Positions 22,522 to 34,097 of a stretch of DNA of 64,000 nt are shown here, piece by piece. Numbering within the stretch: position 1 is the first letter of the stretch; each line of letters opens with the position of its first letter. The stretch covers positions 59,296,325 to 59,360,324 of the forward strand of contig CM046005.1 of assembly GCA_025175895.1 (NCBI GenBank), in the 5' to 3' direction. Origin of the DNA: Wurfbainia villosa. Its lineage: Eukaryota; Streptophyta; Magnoliopsida; Zingiberales; Zingiberaceae. The position numbers and the translations under genes were made by a program. The notes beneath the pieces are model-generated. The model made no database searches, was not told where the DNA came from, and worked only from the letters and a program-made list of their open reading frames with translations.

Positions 22522-23325
22522 ATGCGAATCATGCTTAAAGGCAAGATGACTAAGTTACCTTTTACTGGAAAAGGTGAACGAGTGGGAGAGTTACTAGGTC
22601 TAATACATACTGATGTATGTGGACCTATGTCAACTCAAGCATTAGGAGGCTATAGCTACTTCATTACCTTCACCGATGATCACTCACGGTTTGGGTATGT
22701 GTTCTTGATGAAACACAAGTCTGAAGCCTTTGAAAGGTTCAAAGAATTCAGAAATGAAGTAGAGAAACAACATGACAATAGTATTAAAATACTTCGATCG
22801 GATCGAGGTGGTGAATACTTAAGTCAAGAGTTTCTTGATTATCTAAGAGACAATGATATATTGTCTCAATGGACTCCGCCATATACACCACAGCATAATG
22901 GTGTATCTGAGAGGCGTAACCGGACCTTGTTGGACATGGTCAGGTCAATGATAAATCATGCGACTCTTCCTAAGTCCTTTTGGGGCTATGCACTTCAGAC
23001 AGCTGTTTACTTGTTAAACAGAATGCGTACCAAGGTAGTCTCAACTACTCCATATGAGATATGGAATGGTAAGAAACCTCATGTATCTTACTTGAAGATA
23101 TGGGGTTGTCCTGCTTATGTGAAGAGGTCGGACAAATTGGATGCTAAGTCGATAAATGTCTATTTATTGGATACCCTAAGGAAACAAGGGTTACCAATTC
23201 TATCATCTGTGGAACAAAGGTGTTTGTTTCAAGGCATCTTTGTGTTTCTAGAGAAAGAGTTTCTCTTGCAAGAAAGCGCAGTGGGAGTGTCGTCGAGCTT
23301 GAGGAGGCTCGAGAGACTCAAATGA
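22522..23325 (+). pseudogene. pol: C1 integrase core
   Basis: This is the catalytic core of a copia integrase, which joins element cDNA to the host chromosome. The acidic triad is complete: D in HTDVCGP (near residue 31), D in RSDRGGEY (near residue 94) and E in NGVSERRNR, with exactly 35 residues between the last two (D35E). Downstream, LPKSFWGYALQTAVYLLNRM and the KPHVSYLKIWGCPAYVK segment are typical of the copia integrase C-terminal part. The frame is lost at about 23150-23325, and a further break separates it from RT. The core itself could be read, but not as part of a polyprotein. Confidence 0.92.
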
Positions 23326-23474
23326 ACATTGATGAGATACGGTGAAGCACACGGTAGGCAACTCATAGTGATGAGCAATCGGCTGGACCTATTGTAACAC
23401 CACATCTTCGTAGATCTGGTAGAACATGCAATATTCCTGAGAGATATGGATTTCTCATAAGTGAATCGAACGAC

Positions 23475-24383
23475 GTGTTACTCATTGATGATGAGAAGCC
23501 TACCAGTTATGAAGAAGTGCTGACAAGTTCAGAAAGGGATAAGTGGCTTGGTGCCATGAAGTCGGAAATGGATTCCATGTATGAAAACCAAGTTTGGAAC
23601 TTGGTTAACCCACCTGAAGGGATAAAGCCTATAGGGTGCAAGTGGGTTTTCAAGAAGAAAACCGACATGGATGGTAATGTGATTACCTATAAGGCTAGAT
23701 TGGTGGCGAAAGGATATCATCAAAAGCAAGGTGTTGATTATGACGAAACCTATTCGCCTGTAGCTATGCTTAAATCCATTCGGATGCTCCTGGCCATAGC
23801 GGCTCATTATGATTATGAGATATGGCAGATGGATGTTAAAACAACTTTCCTTAATGGAAACCTGCTCGAGGACGTGTATATGATACAACCTGAGGGTTTC
23901 ACATCGGTTGATAAAACCAAGGTATGCAAATTGCGACGGTCCATTTATGGATTGAAGCAAGCATCCAGGAGCTGGAATATCCATTTTGATGAGACAATCA
24001 AAAAGTTTGATTTCTCACAAAATCCAGACGAACCTTGTGTGTACAAGAAGGTTAGTGGGAGTGAAGTCGTGTTCCTAGTATTGTATGTCGATGACATACT
24101 ACTTATAGGAAACGATGTTTCAATCTTACAGTCAGTGAAGGTTTGGTTATCCAAGACATTCTCCATGAAAGACCTGGGAGAAGCAACCTACATCCTCGGG
24201 ATTAAGATCTATAGAGATAGATCGAAATGGTTGCTTGGTCTTTCGCAGTCTACATATATAGACCGAGTGCTAAAGAGGTTTAGCATGTCGGAATCCAAGA
24301 AAGGTTTCTTACCCATCAGGCATGGGATACACCTTTCGAAGTCTGTGTCCGCGCACAGAAGACGAGAGGATTTGAATGAGTAA
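23475..24383 (+). pseudogene. pol: C1 reverse transcriptase
   Basis: A 302-codon segment matching RVT_2-type copia reverse transcriptase: the opening EPTSYEEVL-like block, WNLVNPPEGIKPIGCKWVFK, KARLVAKGY, YDETYSPVAMLKSIRMLLAI, QMDVKTTFLNG, and the catalytic YVDD at 24084-24095 followed by ILLIGND. The connection region with LGLSQSTYIDRVLKRF is present. A one-base shift near 24376 moves the RNase H part (SKIPYASTIGSIMYAM) to another frame. The domain itself is uninterrupted. Confidence 0.93.
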
Positions 24384-24987
24384 GATTCCCTATGCATCCA
24401 CAATAGGATCTATCATGTATGCTATGTCATGTACGAGGCCCGATGTATCGTATACTCTGAGTGTCACGAGCAGATACCAGTCTGATCCAGGAATGGATCA
24501 TTGGGTGACTGTTAAGATGATCCTTAAGTACTTAAGAAGAACTAAGGATGCGTTCCTAATAGATGGAGAAGGGTACATGGTGATACGTGGGTATACGGAT
24601 GCCAGCTCCAGACAGACAAGTATGATTCCATGTCTCAGTTTGGGTATGTATTTACCTTGAATGGAGGCGCAATAAGTTGGAAAGGTTCCAAGCTTGACGC
24701 TATAGCGGAATCTGCCACTAAGGCAGAATACATTGCAGCTTTGGAAGCAGCAAAGGAAGCGGTTTGGATCAAGAAGTTCATCTCTGAATTTGATGTGGTC
24801 TCATCAATGATCCAAACATGTGCTTCGCCGCTATCATCTTATTAGAGAGATCATCAGTAGGAACGAAATACAAATCGAGAAAATTCCCACTGAAAGGAAC
24901 TTAGTGGATCCCTTGACTAAGGCATTACCTCAAAATAAGTTTGAGGGTCATGTTCGAGCTTATGGTATTGGATACCGTAGCGATTGA
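24376..24987 (+). pseudogene. pol: C1 RNase H and polyprotein C-terminus
   Basis: It starts with SKIPYASTIGSIMYAMSCTR, then GYTDASSRQTS, where the RNase H aspartate is followed by a frameshift, and then AISWKGSKLDAIAESATKAEYIA in a second frame. A third segment beyond 24846 reads RYHLIREIISRNEIQIEKIP and DPLTKALPQNKFEGH, ending in RSD and a stop at 24985-24987. This is the ordinary C-terminus of a copia polyprotein, split by at least two frameshifts. Confidence 0.88.
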
Positions 24988-24996
24988 CATTAGGCC

Positions 24997-25007
24997 AAGT
25001 GGGAGTC
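24997..25007 (+). other. C1 polypurine tract
   Basis: AAGTGGGAGTC immediately before the 3' LTR start TGTTAG. It would prime plus-strand synthesis. Confidence 0.75.
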
Positions 25008-27211
25008 TGTTAGTAATATATAAGAGATGTCCTAAGGCAATCGCCTTATGTATGAACCATTTATATGATAAATGAAGATTCACTATTTGAGTATACATAT
25101 TTTATGTATTTGATTGGATCTTAAACTCATTTACTGAATATCCACGATACGATTCACAGCATTAGAGAATTTGTGATTGGATCACAACTAGTGAGTATCT
25201 CTACATGTGTAATTGTGATGTATCGGAATTATCCCTAGTCGATGAATTGATGGATTTGGACACCATCAATTCTGTCGAGACTAGCACGAGGTATACTCCT
25301 TGGTGTATCCAAGCGGTGATTCTCCTTTGGTGGAGACATAGTGATGTCCGGAGTTAATCGTGGATGCTAGTTATGGTAACTAGTTCATTGGAGTGACCAG
25401 CCGTAAGACTTCATATGGTTCTCTGCATATATAGATATGTCAATAAAGTTCTTACTGTGTCTTAAGTGCGATGTTCCTTTGACTTACGGTATTCAAGTCA
25501 TCTTGATCATAGAGACTTATGCTTTGACATCTTAAGCAAGCATCTCCGAGGAGATGTGGACCCGGGATGATTGGGTATAAGTCGAAGTGATCGAAGGTGT
25601 TTGAATAGCCTATAAAGGATTCACCACTCCTTGCGAGGAGATGTATACCCATGGCCTCTCCTCAGATTGTTACTAAAGTCTTTGGCCAAAGCATTACATG
25701 TTTAGAGTAATGTACTCTTCGATACATGTGCAGTAACTAGAATCCGTAGGACGAGGAAATGATACTTGGGCTAGGTGTGACGTAGTCAGCCTAGTGGGGA
25801 CTGACACTATAGACCATGTCCTGAACCAAGTGGGTATAAGATGAGTGAAGGGAATGGGGCACGATTCATTCGAGCTGCTGAAGGGTTTCAGAAATAGTTC
25901 TGGATCAACCGTTGATCTTTTCGGTTAATTGGGGATCATGATGTACTACTAGGTGCCACTCATGATCATTCTATAATTAATGGTTAATTATAGACGGCCA
26001 ACATAAACCGAGAACCTATTTGGTCACACGCACAACGAGCGTAATCCAAAGGATTTAAAGCGAGCTTGAGAATGGGATTCTCAGACCGAGAGAAACTAGG
26101 TTTGGTTGGACCAAACATAAAGCGAGCATGAAATCATTTCAGTCACAATGGAAGCGTGGATGGGCCGAGTCTTATGAAGACGTAATGGAAGAACCAAAAT
26201 GGTTTGGTTCTAATCCAATGGAGGAGAATAAACCAAAGGGTTTGTTTTATTTTAAACGAATGAACCAAAAGTTGGTTCGGTTCGTTTTAACTTAAAATAA
26301 ACCATCATGGTTTGGTTTATTTTAACTTATCTTAATGGAGCGGGTTAACGGGCCTAATGGTTATGATCCAATAACCATTAAGAGAATTAGTTCTCTATAA
26401 AAGAGGGCTTAATGGATAATTAAGCCCTAATCCAAGCCCTTGCAAGGAGTTGCCGCCCAACCCTCATTGCCGCCCAACTCTATTGCCGCCCAGCTTCTTG
26501 TGCCGCCGTCCAAGTCCTTGCCGGCGTCCAAGCTTCAGCCGGTGATCCTCCGGCGACCCTCCGGTGATCTTCCTAGGCCTCGGTGAAAAGGTGAGCACTT
26601 GGCTTCCTTGTTTTGGCTGGCACCTACTCCTCCACCAAGCTGTCTAGTTTTCTGGACAGCTTCTTCTACTCTCGTCGGAGCGTCGTTTGGACGATGGTTT
26701 GAGCTCCGACAGCGGCTAAACTACCAGGGATTCGATCTCCGGTAATCCTTTGAGGTGGAGGACGAAGGATTCGTCAATTGGTTGACGAATACCTCTCCAG
26801 AGAAGTGAGTTTTGAGAACTCGTATTAGGATCCGAATTTTGATTCGGATCGTGATCATCTCTCGATCACGTCGTCTTCAACACGAGGCTAGTAACCCGTA
26901 CGAAGACGAAGCTCGTGGCTTAGCGAAGTCATCCCGAGGAACTCGGCGTCGATACGGATAAAGACGATTCTAGCGAGGATCGTTCCGGTTGATGCCGTTC
27001 CCGCTACACGTCATACGAAAGGTATAACGTAGATAAATTTCCTTTTATTGCAAATTTAAATTTACGGTTATGTCTATACTTGTTGTAATATGCATGCGTG
27101 CGTTGTGTGTGTTGTAATAAATGTAGATTTATTATTTTTATTGCTTCCGCTGTGTTCATGTTTACGAAACGTGATCGAACACACACACGCCGCGGTGCCG
27201 GAAACCCAACA
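25008..27211 (+). mobile_element. C1 3' LTR
   Basis: A 2,204-bp LTR from TGTTAGTAATATAT to CGGAAACCCAACA. It agrees with the solo LTR at 5385-7611 at most positions where the 5' LTR has lost bases, so it is the better-preserved copy. TATA box at 26396-26403. The TSD ccgtc follows at 27212. Confidence 0.95.
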
Positions 27212-27349
27212 CCGTCGACCTAGGGGCAATCATAACATACAAGCCCATCTTAGGTCCGATCTTAGTCCGTCGGCCTAGGGCAACTTAGGAGTCCATCCCT
27301 TTGGACCTTGTTAGGGTCCTGGTACAAGCCATGCAGAAGGTAAAATACA

Positions 27350-27680
27350 TACATGCTTCTTATCATAACATATCATATTTCATTTCATAAACATATCATA
27401 TTTCATTTCATGAACATATCATATTTCATTTCATAGACATATCATATTTCATTTCATAAACATATCATATTTCACTTCATAAACATATCATATTTCACTT
27501 CATGAACATATCATATTTCATTTCATAACCATATCATATTTCATTTCATAAACACATATCATGTTTCATTTCATAAACATATCATCTTTCACTTCATAAA
27601 CATATCATATTTCACTTCATAAACAAATCATATTTCATTTCATAAACACATATCATATTTCATTTCATAAACATATCATA
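27350..27680 (-). repeat. 23-bp minisatellite in the left G2 LTR
   Basis: About thirteen copies of a unit like atcatatttcatttcataaa+cat. The matching array in the right LTR is at 35215-35510. Confidence 0.85.
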
Positions 27681-27913
27681 AATATCACACACATATAGGG
27701 CATGGCATAAGGCATCAACATCATGAGCAAGTATACATGGAGTGGCCTAAACTGCATGGAGCTCTATCAAAGTTTTAAACACCAAACAACTTATATATAT
27801 GTATGTTCTAACTAAAACACATGTTAATTCTTTAGCATTATAAAGCATGGCATAGGACATGTTATCTTCTTCTAACATCAAACATGGCATGAACTCATTT
27901 CAAACCTAACTTA

Positions 27914-28165
27914 GAGCATGTTATCTTCATCTAGCATCATTTAACATCACAAGTTAACATGAACTCACCTAAAGCATAAAACACATGTTAACCTAACCTA
28001 GAGCATGTTATCTTCATCTAGCATCATTTAACATCACAAGTTATCATGAACTCACCTAAAGCATAAAACACATGTTAACCTAACCTAGAGCATGTTATCT
28101 TCATCTAGCATCATTTAACATCACAAGTTATCATGAACTCACCTAAAGCATGGCATAAAGAACAC
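27914..28165 (-). repeat. 87-bp tandem repeat in the left G2 LTR
   Basis: The phrase gagcatgttatcttcatc starts at 27914, 28001 and 28088, an exact 87-bp period. The right LTR keeps the same spacing (35741, 35828, 35915). Confidence 0.88.
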
Positions 28166-28171
28166 ATTAGG

Positions 28172-28800
28172 GGTCTTGGCCGAATGGTTCAAAAAGGGTT
28201 TCATGGATCAACCACTTAACTAACTCATCTAAAATCCCTCATCTTCATATTAATACAAGATATAGCATGGATCATCATGGTGAGCTTAAGTTATGGTCTT
28301 GGCCGAATGTTCAAGGGGGTTTCATGGATCAACCACTTAACTAAACTCATCTAAAAATCCCTCATCTTCATATTAATACAAGATATAGCATGGATCATCA
28401 AGGTGAGCCCAAGTTAGGGTCTTGGCCGAATGATCCCTTGGGTTTTTGAGGTTAACCACTCAACCAAACTCATCTAGAAATCCCTCAACTCCAATTTAAT
28501 ACAAGATATAACATGGATCATCATGGTGAGCCCTAGTTATGGTCTTGGCCGAAAGTTTCTTGGGGCTTTTAGGGTTAAACTCTTAACCTAATCCATCTAG
28601 CATCCTATCATCATCATATTCATACAAGATATAGCATGGATCTTCATGGTGAGCCCTAATTATGGTCTTGGCCGAAAGTTTCTTGGGGCTTTTAGGGTTA
28701 AACTCTTAACCTAATCCATCTAGCATCCTAACATCATCATATTCATACAACGTATGGTATGGAACTTCATTGAAAACCCAAGTAAAGGTCTTGGCCGAAT
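28172..28800 (-). repeat. phased 123-bp repeat in the left G2 LTR
   Basis: The phrase ggtcttggccgaa begins at 28172, 28295, 28418, 28541, 28664 and 28787, exactly 123 bp apart each time, although the units between have diverged. The right LTR shows 35999, 36122, 36245, 36368 and 36491 with the same spacing, and the sixth copy lies beyond C2 at 45699. Confidence 0.88.
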
Positions 28801-29042
28801 GGTTCATGGAGAATTTGACTTAACAACTTCAATCGAAAAGCTACTTGTATGTAGGTGAGGGGATACTTACATCCTTCGCTTTGCTTTTAGTTGAAAGATG
28901 ACCTAAGGGAAGCCAAACCTAGCCTTCTTCTTGCTTGGATGAGTTTCGGACAAAGGATGAAAAGGGAGGGGAAATGGATCTCGGTGAGGAAGAAGATGAG
29001 AGGAGAGAAAAGCGATTTGATCACTTATGTCTCCTCATTCCC

Positions 29043-29050
29043 CCTATTTA
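29043..29050 (-). promoter_or_regulatory. TATA-like box of the left G2 LTR
   Basis: The minus strand reads TAAATAGG followed by a G-rich run. The copy in the right (5') LTR is at 45955-45962 and would drive the element. Confidence 0.4.
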
Positions 29051-29343
29051 TTCACTTGAAGAGTCCCTTAGTCTCCCTTACCCCTAACTATAATTTCCCA
29101 TATTCCTCTAATAGTACAACCCTGCTGGGCTTCTGGTTATTGGATGCATCTATAGGGCTTGGCTAGCTCTAGAGGTTTGGGGTTCAATTCCTAGGCCTTT
29201 CATCCTTTTTGGCTCATTTTCTTTTATTTTTGAAAGAGCCCACATAAAGCCCATCATAATCAACCAAAAATTCTTGTAAAATTGCTAGAAATTTTACGGG
29301 CGTTACAATCCTTCATACCTTTTAAAAGTTTTATCCTCGAAAC

Positions 29344-30021
29344 TTAGAACAATTCTGGGTACTTCTGTTTCATGTCCTCCTAGCGTTCCCAGGTAGCTTC
29401 TTCGTACCATTGATTTTGCCACAGGACCTTTACTAAGAGCACCTCTTTGTTCCTTAGTCGCTTGTCTTCTCGGTCGAGTATCTGGATTGGTCGACTTTCA
29501 TAACAAAGGTCCTCTCGAACTTGCATTGTTTGTGGCTCGATCATTTGGTCCGCACTGGAAATACACTTCTTGAGCATCGAAACATGGAACACGTTGTGGA
29601 TAGCCGACATCTCTTGAGACAGCTCCAGCTCATAAGCTACCTTGCTAACTCTCTTCAATATCAGATACGGTCCCACATAGCGTGGACTCAGCTTACCCTT
29701 CCTTCTGAATCTCATCACTCCCTTTATAGGGGCCACCTTGAGGAATACCAGGTCCTCGACTTTGAATTCTAACGGTCTACGCCGCATATCTGCATAGCTC
29801 TTTTGCCGGCTCTGAGAAGTTTCAATTCTTTGATGGATATTCTGGGTAGCCCGGGTGGTGTCATCAATGAAGTCTGTCTGGAGTCCCATCCCTTTCTTTT
29901 CACCACCCTCGTACCAGCATATAGGAGATCTGCATTTCCTCCCGTATAGAGCCTCGTAGGGTGCCATTCCGATAGTAGCTTGGTAGCTATTGTTGTAGGC
30001 GAATTCTGCCAAACATAAGTA
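29344..30021 (-). pseudogene. pol: G2 integrase C-terminus and chromodomain-like tail
   Basis: The segment opens with LAEFAYNNSYQATIGMAPYE and CRSPICW, the end of a gypsy integrase core. A KSYADMRRRPLEFKVEDLVF stretch and GKLSPRYVGPYLILKRV follow, the GPY/F module. The last part, IQILDREDKRLRNKEVLLVK then W-x-NQWYEEATWER, resembles the short C-terminal chromodomain of Tekay/Del elements, which in chromoviruses is thought to direct insertion to modified chromatin. A TAG at 29380-29382 cuts the last eleven residues; the natural stop would be at 29344-29346. A TGA at 30022-30024 separates it from the rest of integrase in the same frame. Confidence 0.87.
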
Positions 30022-31632
30022 TCAGCACCAGCTACCTTTGAAATCCAGGGCACAAGCTCGTAACATATCCTCCAGTACTTGATTTACTCTTTCAGTCTGT
30101 CCGTCCGTCTGAGGATGGAAGGCGGTACTGAACAATAGCTTCGTGCCGAGTGCCTTCTGAACACACTCCCAGAAATGGGAAATAAAATGACCATCTCTGT
30201 CAAAAATGATGGTCTTAGGAATCCCATGTAATCTGATAATTTCCTTAGCATATAATTGAGCCAGTTGCTCAGTCGAATAGGTCATCTTGATTGCTAAGAA
30301 GTGGGCAGACTTCGTCAATCGGTCCACAATTACCCATATAGCATCATATCCGTTTGTCGTCTTGGGCAATCCTGAGATGAAATCCATAGAAATATCTTCC
30401 CACTTCCATTCTGGAATCTGGATTGGCTGCAGTGTTCCTCCAGGTCTCTGGTGTTCTGCTTTAACCCTCTGGTAGGTCAGGCAGGTACTGACATACTGAG
30501 CCACATCTCTTTTCATTCCGAACCACCAGAATTTTCTTTTCAGGTCTTGGTACATCTTGGTGGTTCCAGGATGCATCGCATAAGGAGTTCCGTGAGCTTC
30601 CTCAAATATCTTCTTCCGTAACTCTGGATCATCGGGAATACACAAGCGATCCCTGAGGTAGAGTACTCCACTATCAGAGATACGAAACCCATCGTCCTTT
30701 CCTTCTAGGACCTCTTGCTTGATCCTCTGAATGCTTGGGTCACGGGCTTGTTTTTCCAATATATCGTCGAACAGTGTCGGTGCTATCATCATGGTCGAGA
30801 GCTGTCCGGAAATGATTTCAACCCCGTAATGCATAATCTCCTTTTCTAAGGGCCGAGATAACACTGATAGAGACATTAAGGTGGCGCAGGACTTCTTGTT
30901 GAGTGCATCAACCACCTTGTTTGCTTTTCCCGGATGGTAGAAGATCTCGTAGTCATAATCCTTGATGAGCTTGAGCCATCTGCGTTGTTTCATGTTCAGG
31001 TCTTTCTGTGTGAAGAAATATTTCAGACTCTGATGGTCTGTATAAATCCTACACTGAGCTCCATATAGGTAATGCCTCCATGTTTTGAGAGCAAAGACCA
31101 CGACTGCTAGCTCTAAATCGTGGGTGGGATAATTCCTTTCATGTTCCTTGAGTTGCCTAGAGGCGTAGGCAATGACCTTGCCATTCTGCATGAGTACCGC
31201 TCCGAGTCCCAACTTGGAAGCGTCACTGTACATGTCGAAGCCTTCGTTACTGTCCAGAAGAGCAAGGATTGGAGCGCTGGTCAGTCTCCTTTTCAATTCT
31301 GTGAAACTCCTCTCGCAGGCGTCCGTCCATTCATATTTCTTGTTCTTTCTGGTGAGGACTGTCATAGGGGCTGCAATCCTGGAGAAGTTCTCTACAAACT
31401 TCCTGTAGTAGCTTGCTAGCCCAAGAAAGCTTCTGATCTCGCTGGCATTCTTTGGTCGGTTCCAGTTACTCACGACTTCAATCTTTATTGGGTCTACCAT
31501 CACTCCGTGCTTGGATATAACATGACCCAAAAATGATACTTGTTCGAGCCAGAACTCACATTTGGAGAACTTTGCATACAGCTGCTTTTCCCGAAGAATC
31601 TGTAATACCACATTCAGGTGTTCTGCATGCTC
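30022..31632 (-). pseudogene. pol: G2 RT C-terminus, RNase H and integrase
   Basis: A 529-codon open segment. It starts in the RT thumb (YAKFSKCEFWLEQVSFLGHV), then RNase H (DASKLGLGAVLMQNGKVIAY, THDLELAVVVFALK, TDHQSLKYFF). The integrase zinc finger has both histidines and CLTYQ, where the second cysteine of CLTCQ is tyrosine. The core carries DFISGLPKT, the D of FDRDGHFISHFW and the E of QTERVNQ, so the acidic triad is present. It ends at TGA 30022-30024 where gypsy elements usually have a sense codon. It shares one frame with its neighbours on both sides. Confidence 0.93.
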
Positions 31633-31971
31633 TTATGGGGTTCTCGAATATATCAGTATGTCGTCGATGAAGACGATCACAAACTTGTTGAGGAATGTCG
31701 AGAATACCCGATTCATCAAATCCATGAACAGAGCAGGTGCATTCTTCACTCCGAAGGGCATAACTACAAACTCGTAATGTCCGTATCTTGTCCGGAAGGC
31801 CATCTTTGGTATATCATCTGATTTCACTTTTACTTGATGATAGCCAGACCTCAGGTCAATCTTAGAGAAGATGGTGGCACCCTTTAGTTGGTCGAACAGG
31901 TAATCAATCCACGGTAAAGGGTACCAGTTCTTGATCGTCACATTATTCAGTGCTCGGTAGTCTATGCACAT
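31633..31971 (-). pseudogene. pol: G2 reverse transcriptase palm
   Basis: A 112-codon segment from CIDYRALNNVTIKN through FSKIDLRSGYHQVKV, FRTRYGHYEFVVMPFGVKNA to the catalytic FIDD at 31660-31671 and ILIYSR. It is closed by TAA at 31633-31635 and preceded by TGA at 31972-31974, a codon where relatives carry arginine, so a CGA to TGA change is likely. The catalytic residues are intact. Confidence 0.93.
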
Positions 31972-32784
31972 TCACATAGACCCATCTTTCTTCTTCACCA
32001 ACAGCACTGGAGCTCCCAATGGAGAGCGACTTGGGTGAATAAGTCCCTTGTCGAGTAACTCCTGTAGTTGTCCATGAAGTTCCTTCAATTCAGCCGGCGC
32101 CATACGGTAAAGTGTTTTAGAGATCGGGTTAGTACCAGGAATCAATTTGATCTCAAATTCAACTTCTCTATCTGGGGCTAACCCTGGTATTTCATCGGGG
32201 AATACCTCTGGGTAGTTGCATACAACTCTGACATCTTCTAGCTTCTGGTCCTCGGCTTGACTTGTATCAACTATATGTGCCAGAAACCCAGTGTATCCAC
32301 TGTTTAACATCTTACGTGCCTGTAGAGCTGATAGAAATTTATTGATTCTTCTCCTTGGCTCTCCAATAAATTCAAACATAGGTTCCGCCTCCGGCTGGAA
32401 GACCACTTTTCTTTTACGGCACTCGATCGAAGCACCGTACTTGCTTAAGAAATCCATGCCCAATATAATATCATAATCCTGCATGTCGAGCACTATCAGA
32501 TCACAGTAGAGTTCTCTGTATGCGATTCTGATGGGTGCAGCTCGCAGCATATGAGTGGAGGGCATTACTTCTCCCGAGGGCAGAGTGGTTAAGAACTTGT
32601 GATCCAGATCTTGTGGTGGTATGTCTATCTTTCCAGTAAAGTGTGTAGAAACAAATGAATGTGTTGCCCCAATATCAAATATTGTAGTAGCATGCTGACA
32701 GAAAATAAATATCTGACCTGTGACAACCGTAGAAGCGTTCACCACATCTTCTTCAGTGAGAGAGAATACCCTGGCATCTGTCAT
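31972..32784 (-). pseudogene. pol: G2 aspartic protease and RT N-terminus
   Basis: A 270-codon segment. After RVFSLTEEDVVNASTVVTGQ comes the protease active-site region IFDIGATHSFVS; relatives have D-S-G, so the serine next to the catalytic aspartate is isoleucine here, which should impair catalysis. The linker ILGMDFLSKYGASIEC follows. The RT start (FPDEIPGLAPDREVEFEI, KTLYRMAPAELKELHGQLQE, RSPLGAPVLLVKKKDGS) is well kept. It overlaps gag by four bases in another frame, a gag-pol shift that may be a mutation rather than a programmed one. Confidence 0.9.
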
Positions 32785-33660
32785 AACTGGTGGGGCTTCC
32801 AGTCTCCCTTGGCTGATCGGGGTACCTTCGATTGTAGCTTTGCATCCGGTAATCGTGGAGAAGCACTCTGTCCGGGCATACTCGAGGAGGTGCCCGAACT
32901 GAATAGGCGATTCTTGACTCTATGTCCTTCCCGTCCACAGTTGTAACATCTATTTGTGCCTTGGTAGCATACTCCAAGATGTATCTTTCCGCAGGTAGCA
33001 CACAGAGGGATCCTGGGCTGCTTTTTTGTTGGACCACCTTTAGGATCCTCCCATTGTTTTCTCTTGCCAGTGTGGTTCCCTTTCCAAGTACTCTGGTTTC
33101 TCTGACCTCCTGACTTGGCCTGACCCCTGCCTTCACTCAGTGCCTTCTTTTGCTGGTTAATGTTGTTTAGGTAATGCTCGGTAATTAAGGCACTACTGAA
33201 CAGCTCCTCTGCGGTCTGCGGTCTATGAACTCCGCCGGCCACATTCAGAGCTATTTCTGGTCGGAGCATCTTCAGCATGAGTCTGACCCTTTCTCTTTCC
33301 GTGCTGACCAACTCTGGGCATAGGCGTGCGAGTCGGTTGAATCTCTTCATGGCTTCGCTGACTGATAGGTCACCTTGTCGAAACCCAGTGAACTCGTCGT
33401 AATGCTTGTTGGTTACCCTCATGTGGAAGAATTCTTCGAAAAATTCGTACTCGAAATCTGTCCATCTCATCTGATTTACTTGTCTCTTTGCTTTAACCCG
33501 TTCCCACCACATCCGAGCATCTCTCGAAAGGCAGAATGATGCACACTTAATCTTCTCGCATTCAGGCCAGTCCAGTAGCTCCACGATGCTTTCCACCGTC
33601 TTGAACCAGGCCTGGGCATCCCATGGTTCACCAGTACCAGAGAAATTTTCCGGCGGCCTC
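32781..33660 (-). pseudogene. gag: G2 gag
   Basis: Retrotransposon gag protein. The open frame runs to 33596 and the reading continues upstream as GEPWDAQAWFKTVES. The Retrotrans_gag core is clear (ARMWWERVKAKRQVNQMRW, FEYEFFEEFFHMRV, GDLSVSEAMKRFNRLARLCP). A basic linker precedes a zinc knuckle CYNCGREGHRVKNR, where the last cysteine of CX2CX4HX4C is arginine. The N-terminal 60-70 codons between about 33660 and 33857 contain stops. The frame differs from pol. Confidence 0.9.
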
Positions 33661-34082
33661 GCCCGCTGGGATTAGGTAAGCTTCCTATCGAACCATCGGG
33701 CCAGGGCCCGCTGGTGGGGCAGTAGGGTTTCCTCGCTGATTCATTAGGGCATTTATTACTTGCTATTGTTCTGTGACTTGTCGCTGGAGTTCAGTAACTA
33801 CGTGTGTAAGGTCATGCGGGGGTGCTATCTCATCAGCTCTACTACTGCATCTTCAAGACATGTTTATCTTCATATATTAAAGTAAAGCTAGTATAAGTTT
33901 ATCGTTCATTTATCTATGTATAATTAAACTGAAAGCTAGAATAAGGTTATCATACATATTTTCATGCATATTTTAAGCTAAAGGCATTTCATATCATACA
34001 TTAACAAAATTAGAGTAGACATAGAATTCTTACTTGGAGCGGCAGGATTTGGAGCTTGATGTGTATGTAGTGGAAAGGTAGA

Positions 34083-34097
34083 TCTGCTCTGATACCA
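34083..34097 (-). other. primer-binding site of G2 (tRNA-iMet type)
   Basis: The minus strand reads TGGTATCAGAGCAGA, three bases from the end of the right LTR, proving the right LTR is the 5' LTR and the element is on the minus strand. Confidence 0.92.

Larger units (their letters stand above)
17935..27211 (+). mobile_element. C1: Ty1/copia element in the left G2 LTR
   Basis: A 9,277-bp element with a perfect TSD ccgtc (17930-17934 and 27212-27216). LTRs of about 2.13 and 2.20 kb begin TGTTAGTAAT and end CCCAACA (the left copy has lost the last bases). Order on the plus strand: LTR, primer-binding site, hairpin leader, gag, protease, integrase, reverse transcriptase, RNase H, polypurine tract, LTR, with integrase before RT as in copia. 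The uninterrupted target is visible in the right G2 LTR at about 35066. All coding parts are frameshifted. Confidence 0.95.
16951..29307 (-). mobile_element. G2 3' LTR (left), interrupted by C1
   Basis: Net length about 3,075 bp. It is built largely from tandem arrays: 31-bp units (17380-17640), 52-58-bp units around cgatcttagtccgtc (17800-17934 and 27212-27290), 23-bp units (27350-27680), 87-bp units (27914-28165) and 123-bp units (28172-28800). All recur in the right LTR. The minus-strand TATA-like TAAATAGG at 29043-29050 places the arrays downstream of the likely start site, in transcribed R/U5. The short frame at 28891-29166 lies in LTR sequence repeated at 45803-46084 and is not a gene. 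Confidence 0.9.

Noticed and set aside
28172..28800. CRISPR-like array (regular short repeats with differing spacers)
   Set aside because: The units are diverged 123-bp tandem repeats of a retrotransposon LTR, present in both LTRs; this is plant DNA.
28891..29166. Small host gene between C1 and the G2 internal region
   Set aside because: The same sequence is at 45803-46084 in the other G2 LTR, so it is LTR.
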